Shown: one piece after another, positions 39,318-50,676 of the stretch
How positions within the stretch are numbered: the first letter of the stretch is position 1
Layout: each line of letters starts with the position of its first letter
Position numbers and translations under genes: made by a program
The notes under the pieces: model-generated
What the model was told of the DNA's origin: nothing
What the model saw: the letters and a program-made list of their open reading frames with translations, nothing else
Databases searched by the model: none
DNA from: Cardinalis cardinalis
Taxonomy: Eukaryota; Chordata; Aves; Passeriformes; Cardinalidae
Assembly: GCA_014549065.1 (NCBI GenBank)
Contig: JACDOX010000001.1
Location: 4,889,481 to 4,953,480 of the forward strand
Length of the DNA: 64,000 nt
Direction: 5' to 3'

Positions 39318-39323
39318 GGGCGG
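39318..39323 (+). promoter_or_regulatory. GC box (Sp1-type site)
   Basis: GGGCGG lies within the CpG island. Such sites bind Sp1-family factors; in GC-rich DNA they also occur by chance. Confidence 0.4.
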
Positions 39324-39374
39324 ATGGTGCACTTGCGTCGCCCGGGAGCTGGCCGGGAGCTGGCCGGTTCCCAT

Positions 39375-39382
39375 CCCGCCCC
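39375..39382 (-). promoter_or_regulatory. GC box (Sp1-type site), minus orientation
   Basis: CCCGCCCC on the plus strand reads GGGGCGGG on the minus strand, a full-consensus GC box, about 55 bp from the other one. Confidence 0.45.
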
Positions 39383-39490
39383 TCGCCTCGGCGGCTCCCC
39401 GCTCCTCCCAGGCGTGAGGCCGCAGGGGAGCCCTCCGCCCGCGGGGCGTCCCGAGGAAGTGCGCGTCTCCCCGGGAAAATGTGCTCCAGC

Positions 39491-42400
39491 CCTGCCGTGT
39501 TCCCACCAGCTTCTCTTTTCCTCTCCACGCATCTGTTTTCGTTTTCTTCACATTTATACTTTAAAGATGATGTTCGCCCTTCCACATCCCTTCCCTCTCC
39601 ACCACCACCACCCCTCCCTCCTCCCAGGAAGATGAATTTCATCTGGGCCTTGAAACNGGGCAAGGAACAATAAATATTTATGGGCACCAGGGGAAGGTTG
39701 AACTGTAAACCACCACTTATCCCTACGTCTCTTATGAAAGGAATTAGCATTGCAAAATTTACATTAGGAAAAAAAAAGGGGAGAGAGAAGCATTTCTATG
39801 ATGTGAAAATGCAATGCCTCGTACCTATTTAAACTGGAACAAAATACTTCTTCACAGGGCCAAATCTGGGGCATGGTCTTTAAACTGTAATGGCCAAATT
39901 AAAACAAATGGCCAAAATTAAACACTGCAGCCCTTGCTGAATGTGAAAGTTCAAGTGATGGGGAAATATGTGTGCAGCAGATCACTTTTCTACACTTCTA
40001 TTTGAATGAAGTCTTAGGGAGTTTTTTTTTTAAACAGTTTTAAGCGTATTCAGAGATGCTGTACAGATAAAGATACATAGGAACATAAAAATACCAATGC
40101 ATGCAGCCAAGCACAAACAGCTTATATACCTCTAAATCCAGAAGGGGCTATAAGAACAGAGTGTTCAGTGTGGGTTGTTAGAAGCCCNGGCAAAGATAAA
40201 ACTTCAATAAAAAGTATGTTCTTTTATGTTCAGTGTTAGAGGAGAGGCAATGTAAAATAAGGATTTATGTTTGTGGGGGCAGGCAGAGGAATAGAGGCTC
40301 TTTAATAACCTGGTACTGCAGGAGAGGGAGCAAGCTCCAGCAAGGTTTGAAGAGCTCTCTCTGGCAGTGGAAAGGGCCTGAAGGGAACCTGGGTCTTCTG
40401 GAGCAAGGCTGAAGGCTTGGAGCTGGGCAAGGAGCACAGGGTGTTTGGCAGATTGCCTGCTTCCTGGTAAATCTTGGTAGAGCGCCAAGGTTTAAAGACC
40501 TATTTTGTCATTATTCCTCACTCTTATCAAAGTAAGTTTTGGAGTTTGCTTCTGGTGACTTTTCTTTGAGCTAGGGTAATCCCTAAAGTACCTTCACAGC
40601 GAAATCAAGTTACTGTTGCCTTCAGTACAAGTAAGATCAGGTTTTAAAATGGCTTGTTCAGGTTTTACTGTAGACCTGCAATAGTTGGTTGAAGTGGTTG
40701 TGAATACTTTAGGTGGTGCAAGGAGAGTAAAGAAGGCTTTTTCTGTATGTATGCCCAGTGGAGTAACACATAGCTGCTGGTGATGGAGCATCTGCTGTTA
40801 CAATGGCCTTGGGGTGCTGATTCCTAATGCTTAACTGAGGCTGAAACCAGAGTTTCCTCTGACTGAGGATGGGAAGTCTCTGCTGCTTCCTCAGAAGAGG
40901 AAGAATTGGAAGAAACCTCAGTTTCCCAGTAACTTTTGCCCTCTGTTTATTTATCATACTTATCCATAATAAGTTCTCCCCAAATCTTCTTATTACATTC
41001 CAGTTTTTATAAATGTTTTCTGGCTTCTGTGAAAGGCCAACTGAACAGAAACAGACACCAAATAAGTCAAATTTCATTGTCTCAATATGAGATCGATAAC
41101 AGCGTTTTCAGAGGAGAGTGAGTCACGAGAAGTTGCTGGCAAGGGTATGAGGGTTGTATAACATCATCCTAAAAAACATGGTATGACAAGGTTTCTTTGT
41201 TCCTTCACTTCTCTCCCAGAGACAATCAGACTTGTCATTTGTTCAATGGGATTATTAAATTAGTTATCCTCCTAAGTAAGAAAACTACTGGTAAAATATG
41301 GTCTTACGCTAAGTCTCTATAAATCATTTGGAGGATGGGAGAGGAGAGGAGCTTTTTTTTTTTCTGTCTTGACTCCAGCAATTTTTATCCAAGTAATTTC
41401 TTGTGTACAATAGGCTCCAACAAGCCTTATGAAGCAGAGCTTCTGGAAATTCAGTCCATNACAAGGAGCTGAAGCTGATATGGATGTTAATAAAAACCAT
41501 AAATGCCAAGAAAACCTTGGAATAACCGTCCTACAACCAGATTTTTGAGTACTGTGGAGGCTGTAACCAAACTTTTTTTAAGTGAAGATTTGTTCTCAGA
41601 ACCATTAGCAAGCTTCTGATTGCTGCTGCCTTTAATTGCAGTTGCCCTAAATTGAGGGTTGATAGGTGTTGGACAACTCTCTCACATGTTTATTTTTTTC
41701 CTTATTAATGTTGATATGTTAATTTAGGTTGGATGCTGCCACTGTACATTGAAACTCTTCCCAATAATCTTTTCTTTGGGATATGAAAAAGACAGTATCA
41801 CGAATTACCAATATTTTCTGGCTAGATGGGATCACTTCTATGGATAATATTGGCGTTGTCATTCCTAAGCTTAGGCTTAGTCTTTCCCAGACTTTGGGGG
41901 TTAGCTGTCTGTTAAAACTCAGCTTTATCTCCAGATAGTCTAGTGCTACCTTTAGAGGTATGGAAGAAGAGCAATAAAANTCAATGAAAGGATTCTCTCT
42001 GCGTTCAAAGAGCTTTGGATCAAGACCTGAAAGAGTTAAGTTGAAGCAGCCTTGAGTTTTGGGGGTGTTTGAAATTTTTGTACCAGGGCACATTTGTGTT
42101 GCGGTGTGTTATATGCTTAAAAAAAATCTAACAAAATGGCAATTCTTCATTCATTTATGCTACTTATGTTATTTATGTTAAAACTATTTAAAACTATTTA
42201 TATAATAGTTTTAAGTGGTGTGTTTTGTATAAAACCAAGCAATTTCTGGTGCAAAACTGTAATTTAGAAATANGAAAATAAAAAGCATAAAGGAATAGGA
42301 GTTTGAGATATAATTTGCTATTTTNGGAAAAAAAGACAGACAAAGGCTGAAAAACTAATTGTATGAAAATTTTTAAATATTTTAATGAAGATTAGGGATG

Positions 42401-43167
42401 GGCGTGGAGATTAAGGCAAAATAATTGGTGAAAATTAATTTAGTTTACTTATGCAAAGTATAAAATGAAATGGCAGCTTATGAGTATAAGAGTAATGGAG
42501 CCTCTTTGCAATTAAATTCCTCTGCTCANGTTTTGAGATATGTGGGACTGTGGAAGAAGAAGGTTCCAGGCAGTTTGACATTGAGAAGAAAGGGGATGCT
42601 GTGGAGTGCCATTTGCAAGAGGCTCTGGCTGCCTAGTGCCATTCTGGTGTCCTGGCAGGGCTGGGGAAGCTCCTGCAGCTCCCAAGTGCTGCAGTCAGCA
42701 GTAGTTCCTCTGAAGGTGGCACATCCTTGCCTGAGTCAGTGCTCATGTCTCAAGAGGACATAGGGAACACTGCTGATGCCAGTAATATTTTTCAGAAAAG
42801 GTATTAAATACCTTCTTCACAATTACTGGTCTTAAGTGTTCTTAATCATTTCTCTGGCAGTAGCAACTTAAAGTTGCCCTAATCCTGGTTNTACCTGGGA
42901 TCCTTCTTGTTTACCTAATCCCCTTTGAACTTGCAGGTTGGATGTGGCATTTCCTTTGCTTTCCTGTTCTAATCTGTTCAGTCATGTTGCTGCACACCAT
43001 GACACGTATAGTCCTGGATGCAAATCCCAGTGTTTTCCATGTTGTTGCACACTGATCACTCCCACCCTGTAAGTGGTTATTAAGCCACAGAATACCCTAG
43101 AGAATTAGAGAACTCCCTTGTATTCGATGAAAAGCTGAAATGTAGGCACCAGTAATGTGATTTGTTG
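39491..43167. other. Noncoding DNA, no gene recognised
   Basis: The island is followed by a pyrimidine-rich CCACCACC stretch (39598-39628) that ends in CAG. It could serve as a splice acceptor on the plus strand, but the only following open frame is 13 codons. Beyond 39700 the DNA is AT-rich and unique, with the palindrome at 42188-42214. No exon was recognised. Confidence 0.55.
42188..42214. repeat. Perfect AT-rich palindrome, 11-bp arms
   Basis: TTAAAACTATT and AATAGTTTTAA flank the spacer TATAT. The left arm is also preceded by a direct copy of AAACTATTTA (42181-42190). It is direct sequence structure, likely a local duplication-inversion in AT-rich DNA. Confidence 0.85.
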
Positions 43168-43240
43168 GAATTTGTCCAGCAATTCAGTGGCAGAGGTGGA
43201 AGCAGAGTCCAGGTGTTACAGCCTGGCTCTTCTGGCATGT
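43168..43240 (-). mobile_element. MIR SINE fragment (minus)
   Basis: CAGTGGCAGAGGTGGAAGC, then AGTCCAGGTGTTACAGCCTGG and CTCTTCTGG, follow the order of the MIR core in reverse (AGTGGCAGAGC, GGATTCGAACCCAGG, CTGGCTCCAGAG). MIRs are ancient tRNA-derived SINEs present across amniotes. It is short and diverged, and an L2 or chance match is possible. Confidence 0.5.
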
Positions 43241-43493
43241 GTGCACAGAGAGGGCTGGACTGTACCAGATGTTTTCAGCCTGCCATCCAAGGGTGACATT
43301 CAAGAGATTCACCACAGGTAACTAAAAAGAGCCAGTGTGGGCAGATAAATGGGAATGCATGCCTGCCCTAGCAATGATGAATGTTCACAAGGTTGGAATT
43401 ATTAGGAAGAAATGAGTTGTTAAACTAACTACCTAGGATACTGGTGGCAGTGTATTCATCATGGCATGGAGCTGAATACAAAAATATAATTGT

Positions 43494-43528
43494 GGCCTAC
43501 CTATGCAGGCCTACCTATGCAGGCCTGC
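43494..43528. repeat. 14-bp tandem repeat, 2.5 units
   Basis: GGCCTACCTATGCA at 43494-43507 is repeated exactly at 43508-43521, then GGCCTGC begins a third copy. It is a small recent tandem duplication. Confidence 0.85.
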
Positions 43529-46500
43529 TTCACTAGCAGGGCTAACCTTAGAACATGAAGTGCATGGCAAATACTAAGCAAGATTGTCACTGTGCCATCC
43601 TGAGACTTTTGATAAAGCAAGTTTGGAAAGCTGATTCTATGGATAAAGAAAAAAAATATTTTCATGTGTTTTTGATAAAAACCACAGCATGAAATCTGGG
43701 TGGAAGTTAGTCACATCCTCACCTGATAAGGAAGTTTTCTTCAGTAAATGAGTTGTGAAAGCCTGCTTGCAATTAGATGGAACAGCTCCAGGTTCTACAA
43801 CTACTTTTTCTGGGCCCTGATTTGTTGTTACCAGATTTGATCAACGCCTCTCTGAGCACAGCAGCCAGGTAGGGATTGGATCCAAAGCACATGCTGAGGG
43901 CTTTTAGCTCTGGATAGCATCAAGAGGATTGGACTAAGATACTTTGGGAAAGGGCTTGCTATCCAGATAGAAGAGGTCATAAAAGCTATATGGAAGGAAA
44001 AAAGCCAGAGGATTGAGCTGGCTTGCAAGTGAGTTTGCAAGGTCAGAACATTTTATTTAAAAAGTGATTACAAAACTTGTTACAAATGCTGAGGGACCTA
44101 GAAAGGGATTAAGTGATCTTGTTAGTTGTACGAACCCTCTTAGGACAGCAAATCTACCCGTAAGCTAATAAGGTTTGTGTGACCCTAATATCTGAGCAGA
44201 GTGCAGAGTGACTTTTCCCCTGCAAACAATGATAGGAAAAATGTTGCTTGGCTTTGAAGAGAGGCCCATTGTGTTCAGTCAGAGGCAAAGCCATCTTGTT
44301 CAGATTCTCGAAGGAAGAAGTCATAGGCTGTGAGGCTGGGCAAAAAAACAGTGGGGGAGGAGGCTTAGGATGCAGACAGNGGCAAAATATCACTAATGGT
44401 AAAAGCAGTAGAAGGAAGGTGGCAAGGGAAGAAAGAGACCTAAAAATAGTTATATTTTCAGGAATATATTCATGGATGTGTGTGTACACCATGTGCGTGC
44501 ATGTGGTGCACTTGAACTCAAAAGTTGCTATTTTCCCTGTAATTACTTAAAGGTAGATANCTAAATCTCCCTAATATCAAAAATCACAGCTATACTTACA
44601 TATCTTGTGTCCTTACATGCATGTTTAAATTTGTCTTTTCTTCCCTGTGTACATGGTTTTCCTTGGTCATAGGACATGACACCACCATAATTTTCCCTAA
44701 GTCTTCCTTTTAAAGTTGCTCATCATTTTCCTACATGCTACATTTTTTTTAGTTTTTCCAGTATTGATCTTGGCTAATGAGAGCTAAATTTTTTATGTTT
44801 AAAAAATTTGGAAAGCACACCACAGGACAATATGTGTATTTTGATCTCTACATACATCTTTTTATCAAACTGAATGTTTATGTTTCTTTCTTTATGGGGA
44901 TGGAGAGCAGAATGGAGACAAATAAATAAAAAGAAATATGACATTGCTAATANAAATGACCAGGCCATTACTTCAGTGTCAGAATGCAATTAGATCTGAC
45001 CTGAGACTGGAATTCGCTTCTCAGCAGGCCTGCTTAATGATTAGTTTTATTGTTTCTTCATCACCCCTACTGGGGGGCTCATTTTTACTGGTAATGGAAA
45101 AAGACTGTTGCCCCTGGATAAAAAGCTGAGCATGGAAGACAAAGGGCTGATTGAGGACTGCTAGGCTTTTCAGCCTGCATACCACCTCTTCTTTTGCTGT
45201 CCTGGCTGACAGCAGGAAAAACAGTGGACGAGGTCAGATCTTAAAGGGCCTTCAGGGTAAGGAGCATCACGCTGCACTCAGAAATTAGCTAGAGAGGCTT
45301 TTATGGCTTAAAGCACTTCTGATCAGTGTTGTAAGACGAATTGAATGAGAATCTTTGCAGAAAGATAATGTGCCAGACATTGCTGGTACGACTGGCTTTG
45401 AGTCTGAGACATGGTTAGCAATGTAACTGTGGTTTGCAAACACCTGCTCACNCTCCCAATCCCAGCATGCAGGCACAAGTACACTTCTAGCAACAGCTAG
45501 AAGTTTCCCAACAGCTGCAACAGGTAAAGACTAGTTTAAATCCTTGGCAAAACCTGTGTGCCGGCTGCTACCTGTTCGGAAGTGTTTTCAAAGGGGTTTA
45601 TTATAAGCCCTGGCATAAGTAAGAAGAATACAAATAGTTCCTGTTTGTTTGCTTTAGTTCACTGGGTACATGAAACATGTAGTGTGACTCACAAAGTTGT
45701 AGGGTGAGTCTGAGGTAGAATTACAGACGTTGTGCTATCTGATATTATGAGATGTAACAGGTGTTTGTGAAGGCAATTTCCCCATCTGGAAACAGCGCTT
45801 TGGGGAATTTAGGCTGCTGGTGGAGGAAAGGCTGGTTGGTTTACACTAGTGATGATAGGTGAGCTACCAGAGAATTGGAATTGGTGGTTTCTTCAGCTAA
45901 TTATCTATTGGCTGAGGTGTGTATTGAAACCACAGTAACTAAATGTCTGAGTTTGCAANAATTTCACTGGAAGCTTCATGAAANCAAATACAAAGCTGAG
46001 AATCTTGCCAGGAGCAATGACACTACTCCCTCCTCACACCACTTCAGCTGGAGAGAAATAAAAATAAAATAAAGCTTTTCAAATATCTTGATACTGAAAA
46101 TACAAGACTACCTATCTACTGATGCAACTTAGTGATCATTCAAGGATTTTAGTACAGCTACACTGATCAAATCAATTGTGGAACTAGCCTTCCACAATTA
46201 GCCTGTTTAATACTATAATAAATCTCTTAATAATGAACATTGATTTTTTTCATAATAGATCTGTGACAGAGCAAGTCAAGAGGGAGTTAAAATTACACAG
46301 TATGCTTGTGAAGAAAATGTGGTCAGCTGTGAACCTCAGACTTGATCTCTCAAGTGAACTGTGAGTAACACTGGTCTTTACAATTGACTAAATTCTGACT
46401 TGGAAGTGTAAGATCTGAAATCTGAACAAGCCAGGGGCACACCAGTGTCTGCAGTGTGTGTGATTCAGCCAAGACNTGAGTCCTGAGAAAAACATACTCT

Positions 46501-49500
46501 CGTGATCTATTCAAATTGGGTAATTATGCCCTAAATATTCCTAATTTGTGTAGATAGTTCTTCAGCTCTTATAGATCATTATCGTGGTGTCAGTTAGGGC
46601 CAAAACTTGGTGTTCCTAGGCTGAGTGAAATTCCCCTCTTCAGCCTGCTGGCAAGTTTCAAACAATCAGACTTGGGGNGATAGAGCTGGGAGGGCTGGCA
46701 GGAGCTGAAGATCAGTGTTGTGCCTCGTGGCAAATTCCCCTAGGCACTCCTGAGGTTTGTTCTGTGTCCTGCAGGCAAAACCACAGCCACTGTGGTGGCT
46801 CCTTTGCCCAAGGTGATGGAGGAAGTGAGTCCCTACAAGGCAGGACAGAGTAGGGCATTTTTCCTTTCTCTTCTGCTAGGGGGTGGACTTCGGGGGACCT
46901 CTGTGCTGTTTTTTCTAGGTCATCTGCCCCAGAGCCTGGATGGTCACTCCTTGCTTTTAGTTTAGAGGTTTCCCAGGACTAACAGAATTGTGCAAGACTT
47001 AGAGACAGATGCTGTTGACACAGAGATTTGACAAGACACGTATGCAGAGACATGACCAAAGAGATTTCTCTTGATGTTTCCTATCTTTTGCAAAGCTGAC
47101 ATCCCAGGATTTTAGTAGTGTGAGCAGTTGCAAGCTGTCTGGCTGCAAAGCAGGTCAGGGTGGACTGGAAGGCTGATTCCCTTGTCCAGTGCTTTGTGTG
47201 AATTCCATTGGTGATGTCTTCAGTCTCTATCTCCCCTGCATATGCACACTAATGATCTGAGGAAATTCTCCACTGCTCTCCTTCTTTAGCTGGGCTTTGC
47301 CATGTGCATGGGTCTTGGTAAATCTTCCTGATCCTGTGCATCTCCATAGGCTTCTTACAGGGAGAGAACATCCAAGCCTTAGGGAACACATTAAGGAAAC
47401 AAGGCAAATACCTTAGGGCCTGCTTGTGTAACACAGTACAGAGTCTTAGGAAAGGACAACCCTTTTCCATGAAGATAGTAAAGCACATGAAGCCTATGCA
47501 GGCAGGTGTTTACTCCTCTCTCTTATATGAGCTGCCTGACATCATTAAGCAGGAGTGGGAGTCTGGAAGCAGTTTGACCCACAGTTTCCTCTGGCTCACA
47601 TTTTCCCTTCATGCTTGCTGGATTCCCCTGTGCTAAAGGGTTGGCACATAGTGGTGTGAGTTGTGTAGGGCCGTATGTTATGGGTGTGAGGTAGGCATAG
47701 TGCACATGGGAAAGGTATAGTGGAAAGCATTAGAGAGGGGTTTTTGGGGATGCCACCAGATTTGGTGGGACTGATGGCATGCCCAAGTGTGCTGTAGGTG
47801 ATTATGCAATGGTGTGCTCCACCACTGCTGGAATGACCTAATGGGGCATGTTTTATATAGCTGAAGAAGCTAGACAGTCTCCAAAGATATTTGCACTTTT
47901 AACTCAGGTAGTGTTTGGTGCATAAGTAGGAGAGTACTAAGTATGTTTTTTGACCCAACCTCACATGAGAAAAAGATATCTGTGGAATAAATGGAGGTTA
48001 AGCTCCAGTCTTCAGCATCTTGAATGACTAAAGTCTCATTCTTTTTCTGTATGCAACAGTTCATTTCCTGGGGATGAAAAGAGGTAGCAGTTGAAGGAGA
48101 GCTATGAANGCCACTAGAGTGGAAGGAAATAGCTGTCATTTTGCAGATCTCTCGGCTGGTGAATTCAGCTAATCCTAGCCTTACACAAAAGGATGGAGAC
48201 ACTGTATAAGTGGTGTCTGTCTTTTCATTTGGCTGAATTACACACTAAAGTAATTTATAACAAAGGGGAAAAGGTATATTGTTAGTAATTGTTATGTTAA
48301 AGAGCAAACCTAGCTTGCTGATTTAGCATCCATTTCCTCTTATAAAAGAGAGAAGAAAATGACAGTAGAGGATGGGGAGACTTGGAGCAATGGAGGCAGT
48401 AGGAACATTTCGGAGTAATTTTAGCCATATTTCTGCTAGGTTTGGTGGTTGCATTCTCTCATCTCCTTTCCTTCTTATTTGGACTGGCAAGTCCAGCATG
48501 CCCAATAGGGACTCCACATTAATTCACCATGGAACATGATGTCAAGCTCAGGGATGGAAAACAGTGAGGCCTCTGTGGAGTATTTGCTGGAAAGTGTGAT
48601 GGGAGCTGAAGTAGAATAATAGAGAACTTTAGGAAATATTCAAATACAGAATTAAAGTGGATGACATTNATTTCCTAAACTTGGTTGTTAGTTAGTTGCT
48701 GCTTGGTCACCTACTCTTGCATTTTATGGTTATTGATGGCTTGTCCTCTAGTTCTCTTGCTCTAGTTTGTGTACAGGCTGCACTGTCAGAATTGTTGAGC
48801 CTGGTTTGATGAAAATGCAGCCCTGAAGATCACATGAAGGTAACTCTGCCTAAGTGGGAACTTCATCCATGGTGCTGATGACATTTCTGAGTTTATGGGC
48901 ATTCATGCTGCTTTTATGAGACCCTGCAAGAACCAGATGGGGCTGCTGGTGATTCAGAATGTCAGTGTCGTGCTGGCCTGACATGAAAATCTCTTGTTGA
49001 CGTACATGAGGACCGTCATACTAATAAAACAGGGGATGCCAATAGCATGCCATTCTGCTGCCTTTTCACCAGAAAAGGAGTCAGTCAGAAAGCCAGGCAA
49101 ATGTGAAGAGGTGCTCACTGATCCAGAACAGTTTGTTTCTAACTGTTGCATTGTTAGGTAATGCAGTGTCTGATGAGCTCAGCAATCTTTTCACCAGATG
49201 GGAAACCATCAGTCTGAGTGCACCAGACTGTACACCAAAAAGTAGTGATTCACAGGGATGAGTCGGAAAAGCCTCACAGTGAATAGCCAGATGTCTAGAG
49301 TGAGCCAGGGGGAAGCACTGACCTTCAGCTAGGCTGTGCCTCAAGTCATAGCCATTGCCAAGCCTCAGCAGGGTTTGTGGGAAGATTCCTCCATCCAGCC
49401 ATGATCCAGAGCTCAGAATCCTCTTTGAAGTGTGCAGAAGCACACGGGCAACTTCTCTTCCACAATGTAACCAGAGCGAAGGCTTGCACATTAGAGTGCT

Positions 49501-50133
49501 TGTCCGAATGGGGTAGACATGGGCTCCGTCTTCTCCTTAGTCTCTATGGAGGAGGAGAGAGGAATCAAATCCTCCTCATAGACTCTCCCCCAAGTGTCCT
49601 TCTACCCTGTGCAGGATGGGATGACCTGGAGTAGTTTCTTGTTTGTGCCACTGTTTGGTGCATTTGTTTGCTGCTTGGAAGGACCATGAGATTCATCAAA
49701 GCAAAGTGAGGAAAAAAGCTGTGTGAGTCTGTTGCTTAGTGCTTAGGGTGCTCTGTTGGGAGNGAGGAATCCTGCTTCCAGGCCCAAGTCTGTGTATTAT
49801 TAACCTGGTGTTGAATGAGAAGCACAAAGGTATCAATGATGCAAATTCCTCCTCCTGCTTCATTTAAACGCAGTGTCCACAAATGACTTTTTGTGGACTC
49901 CTCAGTTTATCAGTGTATGCTGAGCTTGTTCTGAAAGCACTTGTTGAATTTCTTTCCTTGAAGGATGCAAACTAGAAACCATGTTTCCTGAACATGTCAG
50001 TGTTCAGGAATAAATGATTTATCAACACAGATTCTGGCAATCTTGCATTTTTGTAGAAGGAATCTCCTGCAGCCTGGTGTACTTCACATCAGGAAGAATG
50101 GTTCCAATGACTTTAGCCATCCTTAAGTTTAGG

Positions 50134-50134
<1 letters not shown>

Positions 50135-50180
<46 letters not shown>
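50135..50180. repeat. Poly(T) tract, 46 T
   Basis: Forty-six consecutive T are counted directly. On the minus strand it would be a poly(A) run, but the sequence before it in that direction has no AATAAA close by and no recognisable retrocopy. Length is unreliable in sequencing reads. Confidence 0.9.
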
Positions 50181-50620
50181 CCAAACTTTTGCATTCAGAT
50201 GTTTCATATCCACCCACCTCTGCAAGATTCTGTGTTTTATAAGGTATATTAATACAGTCTTTTGCGTAAGTTGACTGCACTTTAGGAGCTCTTTGGCTTA
50301 GGAGAGTACTTTCTATATCTTATTATGAATGTTTGATTTCTTCGCTGTTTGCATTTGACTGAAAGAATCAAACTGAAAGAAGAAATCCTCATCCAAATTG
50401 CAGTGTATTTATGTCCTAAAAAATTTAATTGAATTGAAATGAGGCTGTGAAGTGTGTGGATGTTTGAGTTAGCTACAATCCCAGAAATACTACAGAAATA
50501 GCTTTCTCAGTTGTTACCTGAACTTCTAAGATGGAATTCACTATCAACTGTTTGTAATCTCATATTTTAAATTTTAAGGGAGGTCTGCTGTCAGCTTTGG
50601 GCTGTATGGTTAAGCCTGTA

Positions 50621-50676
50621 TTTTCTCAAAAAAAAAGATACCTTTTTCTCAAAAAAAGATATCTTTTTCTNAAAAA
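50621..50676. repeat. About 21-bp imperfect tandem repeat, 2.6 units
   Basis: Units of the form TTTTTCTC, seven to nine A, GATAYC start at 50621 and 50643, and a partial third starts at 50664. The unit sequence is low complexity. Confidence 0.75.

Larger units (their letters stand above)
38545..39490. promoter_or_regulatory. CpG island, promoter candidate
   Basis: The stretch is strongly GC-rich with dense CG dinucleotides, most of all at 38880-39480, in contrast to the AT-rich DNA on both sides. GC boxes are visible: GGGCGG at 39318-39323 and CCCGCCCC at 39375-39382. There is a direct repeat of CCGGGAGCTGG at 39342-39352 and 39353-39363. No TATA box stands out. CpG islands in vertebrates usually mark promoters that are unmethylated in the germ line. 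Long frames are open on both strands at once, so none can be trusted as coding. A gene or lncRNA start is likely, but direction and identity cannot be told. Confidence 0.7.

Noticed and set aside
38541..39750. Long open frames (179-262 codons) on both strands of the CpG island
   Set aside because: They overlap in opposite directions and several frames, have no known domain, and are expected where high GC makes stop codons rare.
50014..50274. Frames running through the poly(T) tract
   Set aside because: They translate a homopolymer into poly-F or poly-K and are artefacts.
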